This document shows, in pieces, positions 22,686-33,700 of a DNA stretch of 64,000 nt. The DNA comes from Lumbricus terrestris (lineage: Eukaryota; Annelida; Clitellata; Crassiclitellata; Lumbricidae). The position numbers and the translations under genes are program-made. The notes under the pieces were generated by a model. It worked only from the letters and a program-made list of their open reading frames with translations. It had not been told where the DNA came from and ran no database searches. The stretch's first letter is position 1. The number at the start of each line of letters is the position of its first letter. The stretch lies in assembly GCA_949752735.1 (NCBI GenBank), contig OX457043.1, forward strand, positions 43,650,073 through 43,714,072. Reading direction: 5' to 3'.

Positions 22686-22796
22686 CATGCACTGCAGTCC
22701 ATATATGACCCCAAGTCATTGTTTCTAAGATTCTCATAATTATAAATACATGCCTGATCATTCGTGCATAACAAGGAGCTGTGAAACCTATATAGG

Positions 22797-22888
22797 ATCA
22801 TTCATTCATTCATTCATTCATTCATTCATTCATTCATTCATTCATTCACTCATTCATTCATTCATTCACTCATTCATTCATTCATTTC
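22797..22888. repeat. (ATTC)n microsatellite
   Basis: About 22 units with CTCA interruptions. Confidence 0.95.
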
Positions 22889-23554
22889 AAACTTTTTCTA
22901 CAGCGAGGCGCCCTTCAATTAAGTCTTCTACTCTGGGTGCGCTCCCAGCCAACCATGCACTGCAATACAAATAAGATTTCAGGAACTTGTATACAAAATG
23001 CAGTTGCAATTAAACTTGGAATCATGAATCAGCAATAATTGTAACTCCATGGATTTCCCTTTTCCATTATAGCCGCGATCTACATGTTGCCCCGCTCTTC
23101 CCTACGAATTTCTATCGACCCTATATAAATCTGTCGCGACTGCCATATCATAGCGCTATAAAACTCCGTATTATACAGACTGCAGACGGGACAGTGGGTG
23201 CTCCATAGAGTCCGTCGGTCGGAATTGTTCTTTCCATTCCGTTGAACCAAGTCGATAATATAGCATGCAGCGCGGAAGGATCGCGTCTAAATCTCGAAGA
23301 TTCTTTATGTCCTGCAGGAACTACTTGGCTGTGAGACGGTCGAATTCCTCCGCCGACCGCGGAGGAATCCCTGGACGATGTGCTGTACATCTCGTTAGGG
23401 CGACGACGGACTCTCGTCTATACATGTAGCGTCCATATATACACATAGCCTACCCCACCGATTGCTTCAGTGTATGTGTCTACAATTGCCACTCTTGTTG
23501 CAACGAGTGTCTGCCGCAAGACCATGCAGGCACTAATAGTGTGGCCACAGACTG
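22889..23554. other. intergenic, moderately GC-rich at 23150-23420
   Basis: A minus-strand frame at 23148-23390 (80 codons) has ordinary composition but no recognised family. Nothing else noted. Confidence 0.35.
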
Positions 23555-24145
23555 ACTAAGTGAGTGAGTGAGTGAGTGAGTGAGTGACTGACTGACTGAC
23601 TGACTGACTGAATGACTGGCTGAGTGAGTGAGTGAGTGACTGAATGACTGACTGACTGGCTGACTGAATGACTGGCTGACTGAATGACTGGCTGAGTGAG
23701 TGACTGAATGACTGACTGACTGGCTGACTGAATGACTGGCTGAGTGAGTGAGTGAGTGACTGAATGACTGACTGACTGTATGACTGACTGACTGACTGGC
23801 TGACTGAATGACTGGCTGAGTGAGTGAGTGAGTGACTGAATGACTGACTGACTGAATGACTGACTGGCTGACTGAATGACTGGCGGAGTGAGTGAGTGAC
23901 TGACTGACTGAATGACTGACTGACTGAATGACTGGCTGAGTGACTGAGTGACTGACTGACTGAGTGAGTGACTGACTGAGTGACTGAGTGAGTGAGTGAC
24001 TGACTGACTGAATGAATGAATGAGTGAGAGTGTGAGTGAGTGAGTGAGTGAGTGAGTGAGTGAGTGAGTGAGTGAGTGAGTGAGTGAGTGAGTGAGTGAG
24101 TGAGTGAGTGACTGGCTGACTGACTAACTGCCTGACTGACTGATT
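23555..24145. repeat. (GTGA)n/(CTGA)n compound tetranucleotide array
   Basis: Alternating TGAG, TGAC, TGAA and TGGC units in blocks that recur with a period of about 60-70 bp. A 227-codon minus-strand frame of Ser/His/Gln/Leu/Thr is its translation and not a gene. Confidence 0.95.
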
Positions 24146-24612
24146 GACATTTTCATTAAGCACCGACCAAACATCACATCATCATGGCGGGCATGACCAT
24201 ACCATCATGACCATGCACCTGTGCATCATGATAGTGGCGCTATAGAATTAGGCTACTTAGATCTTAGATTAGGTTAAATCAAATCGGATAGGATCAGATG
24301 AAATTAAATAAAGTTTTCATTGCACACCTCTATATATACTCCACACAAATCAACCTCTAGTCCCTCAGCTATTTTTCTAAAATATTCATGCTGTCGTTTC
24401 TCCAACTTTATATGACCCGTTGATATACACTGCTCAATCAAGTCCCCTTGCGGGGTGGGGGAGGATTCGGTTTCTGAGAATGGGTGTGCGAGATGAACGT
24501 CTGCTCTTGGGAGGGGGATGGCAATCATATCCGAGTCTCCGACGACACCACGTGACCGGCCATTTTCTCTAATGACCTTCTTTTAGTCTTTCGATCAGAA
24601 TCTCTTTAAAGT
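24146..24612. other. intergenic
   Basis: An unrecognised minus-strand frame at 24304-24528 encodes a 74-residue peptide of normal composition. I cannot support it as an exon. Confidence 0.35.
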
Positions 24613-24620
24613 ATATAGAC

Positions 24621-24979
24621 CAGCGGTTCCCAACCCGTGGCCCGCGGGCCAAAAGTGGCCCGCCAGGCCTCAGAAAATGGCCCTCCAGGCTTCAGAAAAT
24701 GGCCCTCATCTCAAAGAATTATCAAAAATATATGAAAAATTAACAATTTGAACAGGATAGAACACATTATTATTTTCTATTACAAATTGTTTTATTTGAA
24801 CGTCAATAAATAACATCAAACATTATATTTTGAATCAATTATAACAATTTTACGTGCTTTTAGTTAATACAGTTTTAACCTTGTGGCCCCCTAATGTCCT
24901 TCAACCAAGAAAAAGTGGCCCTCGTGTCCTCCAACTTAGAAAAAGTGGCCCTCAAGTCAAAAAAGGTTGGGAACCACTG
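24621..24979. mobile_element. hAT-type MITE (359 bp)
   Basis: Exact 8-bp duplication ATATAGAC at 24613-24620 and 24980-24987. Termini CAGCGGTTCCCAACC and GGTTGGGAACCACTG are inverted. Same family as 14361-14688 (shared GGCCCGCGGGCCAAAAGTGG-type block), inserted in the opposite orientation. Confidence 0.92.
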
Positions 24980-24987
24980 ATATAGAC

Positions 24988-25319
24988 TATTTTAAACTCA
25001 GATATATGACCCTCTTTTGGTCGTACTTGCTCTAAAGTCTAAACCAAAAATGCATGTATACAAGATCTGTCCATTTTTCTGGGTGGGGAATTGTTACACC
25101 TTTTTAGTTTATAATTATGGGGAATGGTAATATGGTATACGTGTTTACATGTATACAACGCCTCGCGATTTTTCTGGGCGAGACTCATTCTTGGGGGAAT
25201 TTACCCCAAGGATGTTTAGAATAAACACTGGCTGATATAATTAAAGTAGATACATAGCCCGCTGGGAGAAAATTCTATGGAAACGTTTGCACTTCATGTA
25301 GAAGCGGAGACCAGCTTCT
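24988..25319. other. intergenic
   Basis: No feature recognised. Confidence 0.4.
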
Positions 25320-25660
25320 CTTTCCTTTTCATCCTACCGTAACCCTGTCGTGTTTGTGGCCTCATTGGTGTCTGCTGTCGTCAGGCATCAACGGGGATCG
25401 TATATCTAGACAATGTGCGCCTGATCGGTCGCGTCGTTCGACAGGAAGTGCGTCATTTTTTCATCAAACTCCCAGCGGCCTTTCGGTTGTTTTCATGAGC
25501 GCCACGCTTCAGCGGCTCGCTGTCGCAGAACGAAGTTGCGACGCCTAACGGAACTGTCAAACGTGGCTTCATAATTTCATCAATTCGCTCAACCGTCGTC
25601 CAAGACCGCCGCCACCGCTGCCGCCGCCGCCGCAAGCGTCCCCTAGTGAGTTACTTCCTC
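25320..25660. other. GC-rich island, unassigned
   Basis: Unique sequence rising to a (CCG)n-like run at 25610-25632. Short open frames on both strands are unrecognised. Confidence 0.3.
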
Positions 25661-26030
25661 TTCAGTTGGCGCTCTATCAGTGTCCGATGACAATGCACGA
25701 CGTTAATCTTGTTTCATATAAGCATGGCACGGGACAAGAGACGACTGCACCGCCGTGTCTGGTCGAATCAGACACTAATATAGGAAACCACCGACCAGAC
25801 ACTAGTGACTAATCGAACTGTAGAGTTGGTCAGTTATTGCGTATAGAGACAGAGAAGTGTCCAGTCGCAGGCCACAATTTGACTGTGCTGCAGCATGTCT
25901 AGCATTGCTGTGGACTGTTATTGTATATAATGCGCTATATATGTTCATTGAGTGACAGTTTAAGCTGGATACGGAGATTATGAAGCTCATTTACATCAGT
26001 CGCGCTCTCTCTCTACTCCTTTCTCTGTCT
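25661..26030. other. intergenic
   Basis: Contains GTCTGGTCGAATCAGACAC and a nearby GACCAGAC inverted block (25755-25803), a possible small hairpin. No gene. Confidence 0.4.
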
Positions 26031-26091
26031 GCCTGTCTATGTCTATGTCTCTGCCTCTGTCTCTGTATGTCTGCCTGCCTGCCTGCCTGCC

Positions 26092-26142
<51 letters not shown>
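26031..26142. repeat. (CTGT)n/(CTGC)n microsatellite
   Basis: CTGC units at 26072-26092, then about twelve CTGT units. Confidence 0.95.
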
Positions 26143-26465
26143 ATATATACATTGTATAAAAGGATGGCTGATCATGCGTGAGAGAGATGGGGGTGGTGTG
26201 GGGTGGGGTGAGGGCGTGGAGGGGAGGGAGGCGTTGTTGCTGTCAGTCGCTTGTCTTCTTAATTAGCTGTTTCACTTGGACGAGATGAGATAATGGACGA
26301 CAGGAGAAGAAGAAGAAGACGAGGAATCGTGCGATCTGCTGATGAGTCATCTGTCACCGCCAACGCTGCAGCAACCGTGCACGCAGATCGCTTTCTCGCC
26401 TCTCCTTGCATCTTCTTCGCATCCTAGGCAAGTGAGATGAGACAGGGCAAGACGAGTCAGGGCAA

Positions 26466-26577
26466 GGCGAGGTAGGTAGGCAGGCAGGCAGACAGACAGA
26501 CAGACAGGCTGGCAGACAGGCAGACAGGCAGACAGGCAGGCAGACAGGCAGGCACGCAGGCAGGCAGGCAGGCAGTG
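26466..26577. repeat. (CAGG)n/(CAGA)n microsatellite
   Basis: Tetranucleotide array; its complement is the CTGC/CTGT motif also seen at 26031-26142, so the two arrays are inverted relatives 330 bp apart. Confidence 0.9.
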
Positions 26578-26688
26578 GTTTCAGTGTGTTGCGATGCTGA
26601 GTGATAACAAAGACCAATAAGAATAATAGTTTCGTTTATTCAACGATCCGGTTGACAGAACGCAACCGGTTACAGTGTACATTCATAA

Positions 26689-26992
26689 CAGGGGCGGATC
26701 CAGAGGGGGCCAATCCGGCCATCCCCCACATTTAAAAATTGCATGGGACGTGGATTCCATTTGGTTTCATCAAGCCATTAAATAAATGTATTGGGAGAGA
26801 AAAACAGGACATCAGGCCCCCTTCATTAAAAAAATCGTATGGGACGTGCCCCCATTCGATTTAGCTGATGAATTGGTATCTTTTTCCCGGAAAATTGGTC
26901 GATGACTACAAAAATCGCACCAAAATTTTCCCCTGTTCCACCAACAAGACCGAAAATTTTGGCCCCCTCGAAAAGTTCTGGATCCGCCACTG
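26689..26992. mobile_element. hAT-type MITE (304 bp)
   Basis: Exact 8-bp duplication ATTCATAA at 26681-26688 and 26993-27000. Termini CAGGGGCGGATCCAGAGG and CTGGATCCGCCACTG. Interior AAAATTTT and GGTCGATGAC blocks resemble 9488-9865 and 49747-50032. Confidence 0.92.
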
Positions 26993-27000
26993 ATTCATAA

Positions 27001-27689
27001 TATATGCAGCAGAAACAATTTTACAAGAATACGGAGATCGGAGAATATATAAACCTTAAATACTAACAGAACAGACGGAATTGAAATACTGGGGTGGGGG
27101 CTAATAGCAGCGCTGAGAAATTCTCGAAGATTTACATTACATTACATTACATTACATTACATTACATTACAAAGCACGTCTATGGGGCTTTGGGATTCGA
27201 TCTCGGCTCCTATCGCACTCCGTGCCAGTTTGTTATCCAATGCGCCACCGCAACCCATGGCAGGCTTGTGTCTGGCGCTGCCAGAGAACGAGTAGTGGCG
27301 GAGAATGATGACAAATGAATTATGAATTAAAGAGAGAATAAACGAACTAAACGATTGATTGCATGAGAGAATAATTTCTACAGAGATTTATTATTACAAT
27401 AGAGTAAAAAGAATACACAAATATTGATCTATCAGAGCAGAGAATTATAATTTTATTATGTCTTCTTCCTCTCTTATAGTATCGTATTTCTGACAGTAGC
27501 CTATTATACGCCTTTGAATTGACGCAGGGCTCGTGATTCGGAGGACGCTTAAGGCGCGTAACTTATTAGAGCGCTATAAAAATGTTAAAGTAGGGAAATA
27601 TAATAATTGTAAATTGAATACTAAGCCTAAACCTGTACAGCAGAATATCAATGAAATTTCTTGTCAAGTTGACTTATATAATTATACCC
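27001..27689. other. intergenic, with (ACATT)n at 27131-27169
   Basis: About eight ACATT pentamers. The rest is AT-rich and unrecognised. Confidence 0.5.
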
Positions 27690-27985
27690 AAGGACTCTAT
27701 ACAGAGGTCTGGTTTCTTCTTCTTTAGCTGCTTTGTACATGTTTTGGGCGATAATAGGAGTTCCGGAAAATGTCAAATCTTATTTACAAAATAAATGCAT
27801 TCAATTAGTTACATCTATGAAAACAGATTGACGACTAGTTATGTTTGCAAAATAAATAAATATCTTTGGAGATTCAAAACATCATCCTTAGCGATTGAAA
27901 CGGAATTTTAAGTGGAACGCCATCTATTGCTCAGAGTGAAATCATGACCACAAAATGTTCCCAAGTATAACCTATCCTGTAATAT
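27690..27985 (-). repeat. dispersed repeat family A, inverted copy
   Basis: Aligns over its full length with the complement of 10565-10860: GGACTCTATACAGAGGTCTG, TTTTGGGCGATAATAGGAGT and GAACGCCATCTATTGCTCAG blocks. Confidence 0.8.
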
Positions 27986-28482
27986 ATAGAATCCTTGAAT
28001 TATACCTAAGGTGTTTTTTTATCGGCTCTAGGTTTAATAAAGCATGTAAATGATATTACTGTTATTATTGATGAAACATATACGTCTCCAATTTCGCGCC
28101 AAGTTTCGAAGGGCCGTCCATGAATGACGTCACGCAATTTTTAGAACGATTTAAACGATCTTGACCATCTACCCTCATAACACGTCTTCACAAAAGTCAT
28201 GCCTCTCAAATATGACTTCACAAAGTGCAGAACACCCCCTTACCGAAAACTAAATGACTGTTCAGAATGTTTTGTGCACAATTTCTTGCAATAATTATTA
28301 ACTAAAGTAGCTGTAGGCCTAACTATACAAATTTAATAGCTTGAAACTGCAGAACGAAGAAAATGGAGAGAGTATCAATAATTATTAGCCTACAATAATT
28401 CAATCAGTAGACCTGTGCACTCCACAAAATGTGAAGCTCTGGTTGATGTTTAATTGAATCATTACAATAATTGCTGAAATGT
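27986..28482. other. intergenic, AT-rich
   Basis: TAGGCCTA at 28314-28321. No gene recognised. Confidence 0.4.
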
Positions 28483-28490
28483 CTTTAAAA

Positions 28491-29431
28491 TAGGGCTGTT
28501 GATTTAATCGCGTTAACGCGTTAAAAAAAATTTGCGATTAAAATTTTTAACGCAATAATTGCATGCGTTAATTAGATCTGATTAAAACGGAATCAGAGGC
28601 AGAAAACTCGTTTTAAACGGAAGGCTCATAGTTAAAGCAAGTGATACATTCTTTGGCAAATATTGCAACAAAGAATTCGAGTATTATTGTAGCAATTCGT
28701 CGCTCAATTATCGCATGCATGCGAACCAAAACATGTGCTTAGCGCCAACGATGAGTCGTCAACATCGCCCGCATTGTCCACTACAGTTGTTTCCTCACCC
28801 AGTCAGACTACGTTGGTTGAACTCCATGAGATGGCAAGACCAAGGATTTCAGGTTTCAAATGATAAATGTTTACAGAAGGACAACTGAGACGAGGTTTGA
28901 CAAGAACCGCAACCTCTTGTGAAAAATTGTGACTTAATAATGAGGTTCAATAGTAGATCTACTATTGTTAATTACATTGAGAGCATCCATGGAACCGACC
29001 AATGTAAATAAAATGGTCTGCTTATACAATTGGCTGAATAAATAATTAATTTTGATTATCAGAAAACGGTTGTCAAATTTTCACATTCAGGCATATATCA
29101 TTTTAATTAAAGGTGGTTCAGATTAAAAAAATTAACGGATTTTGAGCAGTTGACTGATTTGAACAGTGTTTCAATTCTGTCTGTCATACAAAACTGTTCA
29201 ATAAACTAAATGCAGAAATTCAATATACCTAAACCAAAGGTTATTGAATATGTTTGTAATAGAAAGAATGCATTCAGTCATTAAAATTTTATGCTTCAGG
29301 GGTCCTTAGAAAATAGTAAGATTAATATATTTGAAGGAAATGTATTGCGATTAATTTGCAGTTAATTGCGATTAAAAAAATTAATCGCGCGATTAATTTC
29401 GATTAAATTTTTTAATCGAACAACAGCCCTA
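28491..29431 (+). mobile_element. hAT element remnant with BED-finger coding trace (941 bp)
   Basis: Termini TAGGGCTGTTGATTTAATCG and ATCGAACAACAGCCCTA are inverted. Flanking 8-mers CTTTAAAA (28483-28490) and CTTAAAAA (29432-29439) match at 7 of 8. The subterminal GATTAATCGCG repeats are typical of this hAT group. Around 28640-28740 one + frame reads FGKYCNKEFEYY and NSSLNYRMHA, the pattern of a BED zinc finger (CxxC...S.LxxH) found at the N-terminus of hAT transposases. No long open frame remains, so it is inactive. Confidence 0.8.
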
Positions 29432-29554
29432 CTTAAAAATAATAATTATTAATAAAACGCATTTTGATGTTTGAAGTGATGATGTGACGTCACATTTCTT
29501 AAACCCTCCCAGTCTGAGAAATGAGAAATGCAGAAAAATAGCTGGGGGTTGGAC

Positions 29555-29775
29555 CAGGGGCGCAACCAGAACATTTTCCTAGGGGGTGCTCAGAACTATT
29601 ATTGTAGACTTAGCGCCGAATAATCTGTAGTCTGAAAGACTGAAAGACTAACAGACCCCCTATCCCCCCCCCACCCCCACACAAAAACTCATCGGATTTG
29701 GAGAAATTGTGTGGGTCACCTTTTTAGCCCTGGGGGTGCTCAAGCACCCCCCAGCACCCCCTTGTTGCGCCACTG
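29555..29775. mobile_element. hAT-type MITE (221 bp)
   Basis: Exact 8-bp duplication GGTTGGAC at 29547-29554 and 29776-29783. Termini CAGGGGCGCAACCAG and CTTGTTGCGCCACTG. Interior GGGGGTGCTCA occurs near both ends. Confidence 0.93.
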
Positions 29776-29799
29776 GGTTGGACCATAATCCACATGGAA

Positions 29800-29860
29800 T
29801 TGGGGTGTGAAAACAGACTTCTCTATGGGCTCTAAGAAAGACTGGGGGGTTGAACCGCTG
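29800..29860 (-). repeat. short dispersed block shared with 10225-10290
   Basis: The complement contains GGTTCAACCCCCC, GTCTTTCTTAG and AGTCTGTTTT, as at 10225-10290. Family unknown. Confidence 0.5.
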
Positions 29861-30590
29861 AAAATCCGAAACCCCTCACTTTTCACCCTGAGCCCTCCCT
29901 TACCCTCGTCACAAATGAGTGACCCACTACCTAGGTGCGTTACGTCATTGTTTTTATGGACGGTCCCAAATGCAGGAAGATATGCCTTTTTGAATGTGGT
30001 TTCACTGTCTTTTGTTCAGGCAACGTCTTTTGTTCTTACAATGTAAGCATTATTCTATGGGCGATGCAGTATAAGCAAAGACACTATAAGGTCTTTGGTA
30101 TAAGGCTGTCCTCCTGCGAATAACTGGTAAACTTTAGGCTACATACATCACAAGTTCGCAACCTCTAGCGAATTGCTTGAAGAGCTCACTTGCTTCAAAC
30201 ATGAAGAAACGCTTTACAAGAATGTTCTCAATTATAGTTAATCTAGGCCTATACGATGAATCTGACAAGTGGGAAAATTGTTATTTGCCTCTCCGCAAAT
30301 ATCTAGACAATCCCATTTTATTCACACTCACTATTCTGTGCTATCTGCCTGATAAAATATTTTGCTGATGATAGTTCCGGGTTCTGTGTTTTTGCATCTT
30401 TCAAATAATAATAATATTAATAATGACAGCACTAACAATTATTGTTTAACCTTCCTATTAAATCACATGAAACTCTGTTAAAAGTCCGAAAATTTGCTTG
30501 TGAAGCACATCATTGCTTACTTACTTACTTTACGTGCATTTTTTTGTACTGAAACGCGCCTAATTATTATTATTTTATTTCGAGGTGAAG
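29861..30590. other. upstream flank of the V-ATPase gene
   Basis: No conserved peptide seen. Short + frames at 29807-30046, 29935-30123 and 30177-30368 are unrecognised. TAGGCCTA at 30244-30251. Confidence 0.4.
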
Positions 30591-30600
30591 GTCACGTGAT
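30591..30600 (+). promoter_or_regulatory. CLEAR-like E-box upstream of the V-ATPase start
   Basis: GTCACGTGAT differs by one base from the vertebrate CLEAR element GTCACGTGAC, which is bound by TFEB/MITF-type bHLH factors and is common in promoters of lysosomal and V-ATPase genes. It lies 55 bp before the first ATG, where a proximal promoter or 5' UTR would be. Seen: motif and position. Inferred: function. Confidence 0.45.
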
Positions 30601-30654
30601 GTTCAGATGATTATTTTTCTTCGAATTTTGATTAAGTGAATTTATTTCCAAACC

Positions 30655-30781
30655 ATGAAAATGAATTCTCTTACTTTTAATATCGATAACGGCTATGTGG
30701 AAGGATTAGTACGTGGATTTAAAGGCGGAATACTGAAGAATGCTGATTACTTGAATTTGATTCAGTGTGAAACACTTGAAG
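30655..30781 (+). CDS. ATP6V0D1: V-ATPase subunit d, coding exon 1
   Basis: Encodes [17 protein letters not shown] to CETLE and ends on the first base of an Asp codon before donor GTATTA. The second ATG at 30661 would remove two residues. The 5' UTR extent is unknown; further non-coding exons upstream are possible. Confidence 0.93.
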
Positions 30782-33700
30782 GTATTATTCAGTGCCTCTC
30801 CAATTTAAGAAGCGCCTGAACACCCCTTACCTTTCCAGTCTGTGCTCGCCAATAAGTGGCATGACGGCGTTCAAATTTTAAAACAAGTGCATGGACGCCG
30901 TCCATGACCGTCCAGGCACACTTTGAGCCCTGGTATTATTAGGAAACTAGACAGCCCGGTGTTTCAAAGGCTGTTCAAATTACATACAAGAAATAATGGT
31001 CCAGCCAGATTTGTTGTCTTCAAATAATTTGGTTGTTTGGGTTGTACTTAGAAATTCGATTTGGGGGAGCGGGTCGAAATTCGTTTAACGGATTCAGGCT
31101 TCGGGGGTTCTGGCCGCACCCCTTACGAAACAAGTGTTCCATTTGTTTGTAATGTGTTACACATCGCAAGAGAAATTGTTTAAAATGTCATATTTATAAC
31201 AACAAACAACGGGCTGTAGCTTCCAGTGATTGAATATATGATATGCGCACATACAAATTATTTATTAATGCACTGGTTAAAGCATTTCATTTTGTCTTAT
31301 TTAAGTATTCGCCTATTTAGCATTTTTATTTTTCATCAGTCCAACTTATGCATAAGCGAGAATTCTTGTCAATCTCACTTCCAGTCAGGCAGGAATTGCT
31401 AAATAATCATTCCAACTTAACCATAACCATGACCATCAATTTTAACCATCAACTTCAGATTAAATATGTATGATATATTTTTGATCAGTGCATTTAATTT
31501 AAGATATTTTGTCACCGATCGAGCTTCTATTCAAGCAAGATTCTTTCATCAATACCACTTCTATTCGAGGAAATTATTTTGAAGAATCAGGCCGCTATCG
31601 AGCAAGAATTCTATTGTCAATTCAACTTGTGTTTGACCACTGTTAAAACCTGTTTAATGGAGAATAATTAAATGTTCCTTCCTAATTCATTTTGTTTATG
31701 GTCTTATGCTTATTTTACACACTGTTCTTCAGCACGAGAACACTTTACAAGTTAAAGTTGCAGTCAATTTGTGACATTGGATTAATTAAGGGAAAGAATG
31801 TTTTCATCAATCCGATTTCTATTTAGCAAGAATTCTTTTCCTCAGTCTAACTAGTATTCGACCATTGCTGAAACATGACAATACCATGTAAGATGATGAC
31901 GATGTTGCAGATTTGAAGCTGCATCTCCAGAGTACAGACTACAGCAATTTCTTGGCCAACGAGGCGAGTCCCCTTCTCGTTTCAGTCATCGACGACAAAC
32001 TTAAGGAGAAGCTCGTCATTGAGTTCCAACATCTGCGGAATCAGGCGGTCGCCCCGCTGTCGACGTTTCTTGATTACATCACGTGAGATCGCGTTTACAC
32101 TTCTGCGAGAGTAGCGATTGAAGCAGAATTTTATCTGATGTATGTATGAGCACTTGTTATGGCACACCTTCAAGTTACTACTCAGTAGCATTCCTGACTA
32201 GAGCACAGGCACTGAATCTAAGTTTCTTACGTATGTATGTATGAGCACTTGCTCTAGCGCCCCTTCAAGAAATCCACTCAGAGGCACTCCCGACTGCAGC
32301 ATGGACACCAAATCGGTGTTTTATGTCAAAGCGCATGAGCAATTGCGAGTGAAGGACTTGCTCAAAGTCCTGCCTCTTGAGGTGGATTCGAACCCTCAAC
32401 CTTCTGGCTTCAAGGCATCATGCATACCCCTACACCACTGTGCCCCTCCAATGTGTATAAAACAAGCAAGTAGCCTGGATAAAGGAGGTGAGTGACGCTG
32501 AGATTCTTTGTTATCGTACATTGTCATTAATAGGCCTAATAATAAGACGATTTATATAGCGCCATGGATCAGCCAAGGCCGAATGATTTTAAACTGAAAC
32601 TACAGACAGAATGCAATGAAGCCGTGCTACAAGCATATGTAACTAATGCGATACATGTGACAAATGTAATGTAATACATGCAGCATAATAAATGCAGTCT
32701 AATGTGTGCAGTATAACAAATGCAGAGTAACAAATTCAGTACAATGTTTGCATCTTAACTAATGCAATGTGTTGTATGCCAGTGGATCCCAAACTTCAGT
32801 AGACCGCGGACCGGCAATAATTTTTGGTGAAGCTCGCGGACCGCTAACTTAGGCCTAAATGGCGATGGCAAACAAAGCCACATAAATTATAAAAAGACTA
32901 AAATATAAGACTATTTACAATTAGCCTAAATTTACATGTCCTTAAAGGCGCCTTATTTGTTTAAGATTTATTATGAGTAGACTTTGCTGTTAAGCGCTAT
33001 TTTTGCAAGATCCTTTTCTGTTTAAGTGCGCCATAAATAAATGACAGTTTAATAATCTATATCTATAAGAAAGGATGTGGCGGACTGTCCAGAATGCACG
33101 CTCACAGTTTTGCAGCTACTGACCTTAAATATTGTACATAATTAATAGACTTTCATACTTAATAGACTTTTCAACTTACCTAGGCGCGCTATTTTCACCT
33201 CCTTATTCACTTTAGAACTCGAGATATTAGACATTTTAATTTTCGCCGTGTTATTTACGCTATCGCTGCGACATTGCTTTTGAGTTTTGACGTCATTGTT
33301 ACGTCATTTTCGCCAAAGCTTAGCATGAAACTCGAGCTCTCGCAGTGCAACCGCCCTGGGAAAGATAAATGCCTTAGGCCAAGGAGTATGTATATGCACT
33401 AAGGGAGCCCCCATGCAACATGAGTTTAACCAGCAGAATTGGGGAAGACCTTCCAAGCAGAGGGGCATATATGACCATTTACAAACCCCAAATGGGCGGC
33501 AAAGCCGCCCCACAGGGGCGGGTGGAGCTGGGTTTGGGGACGAAAAATCGACATTTCCCGTGCAACACCGGGTACCCCAGCTAGTAATAATATAATGGCC
33601 TTTGCGATGCGTAGAGATGCAAGGAAAGATGCTTTCAATGCGCAAACACTAAACTTGGTGCTTTTAACCATTTGCGTCTGCTGTTTTTTTTTCAGATTTG

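Noticed and set aside
23480..24163. 227-codon Ser/His/Gln/Leu frame
   Set aside because: Translation of the TGAG/TGAC tetranucleotide array.
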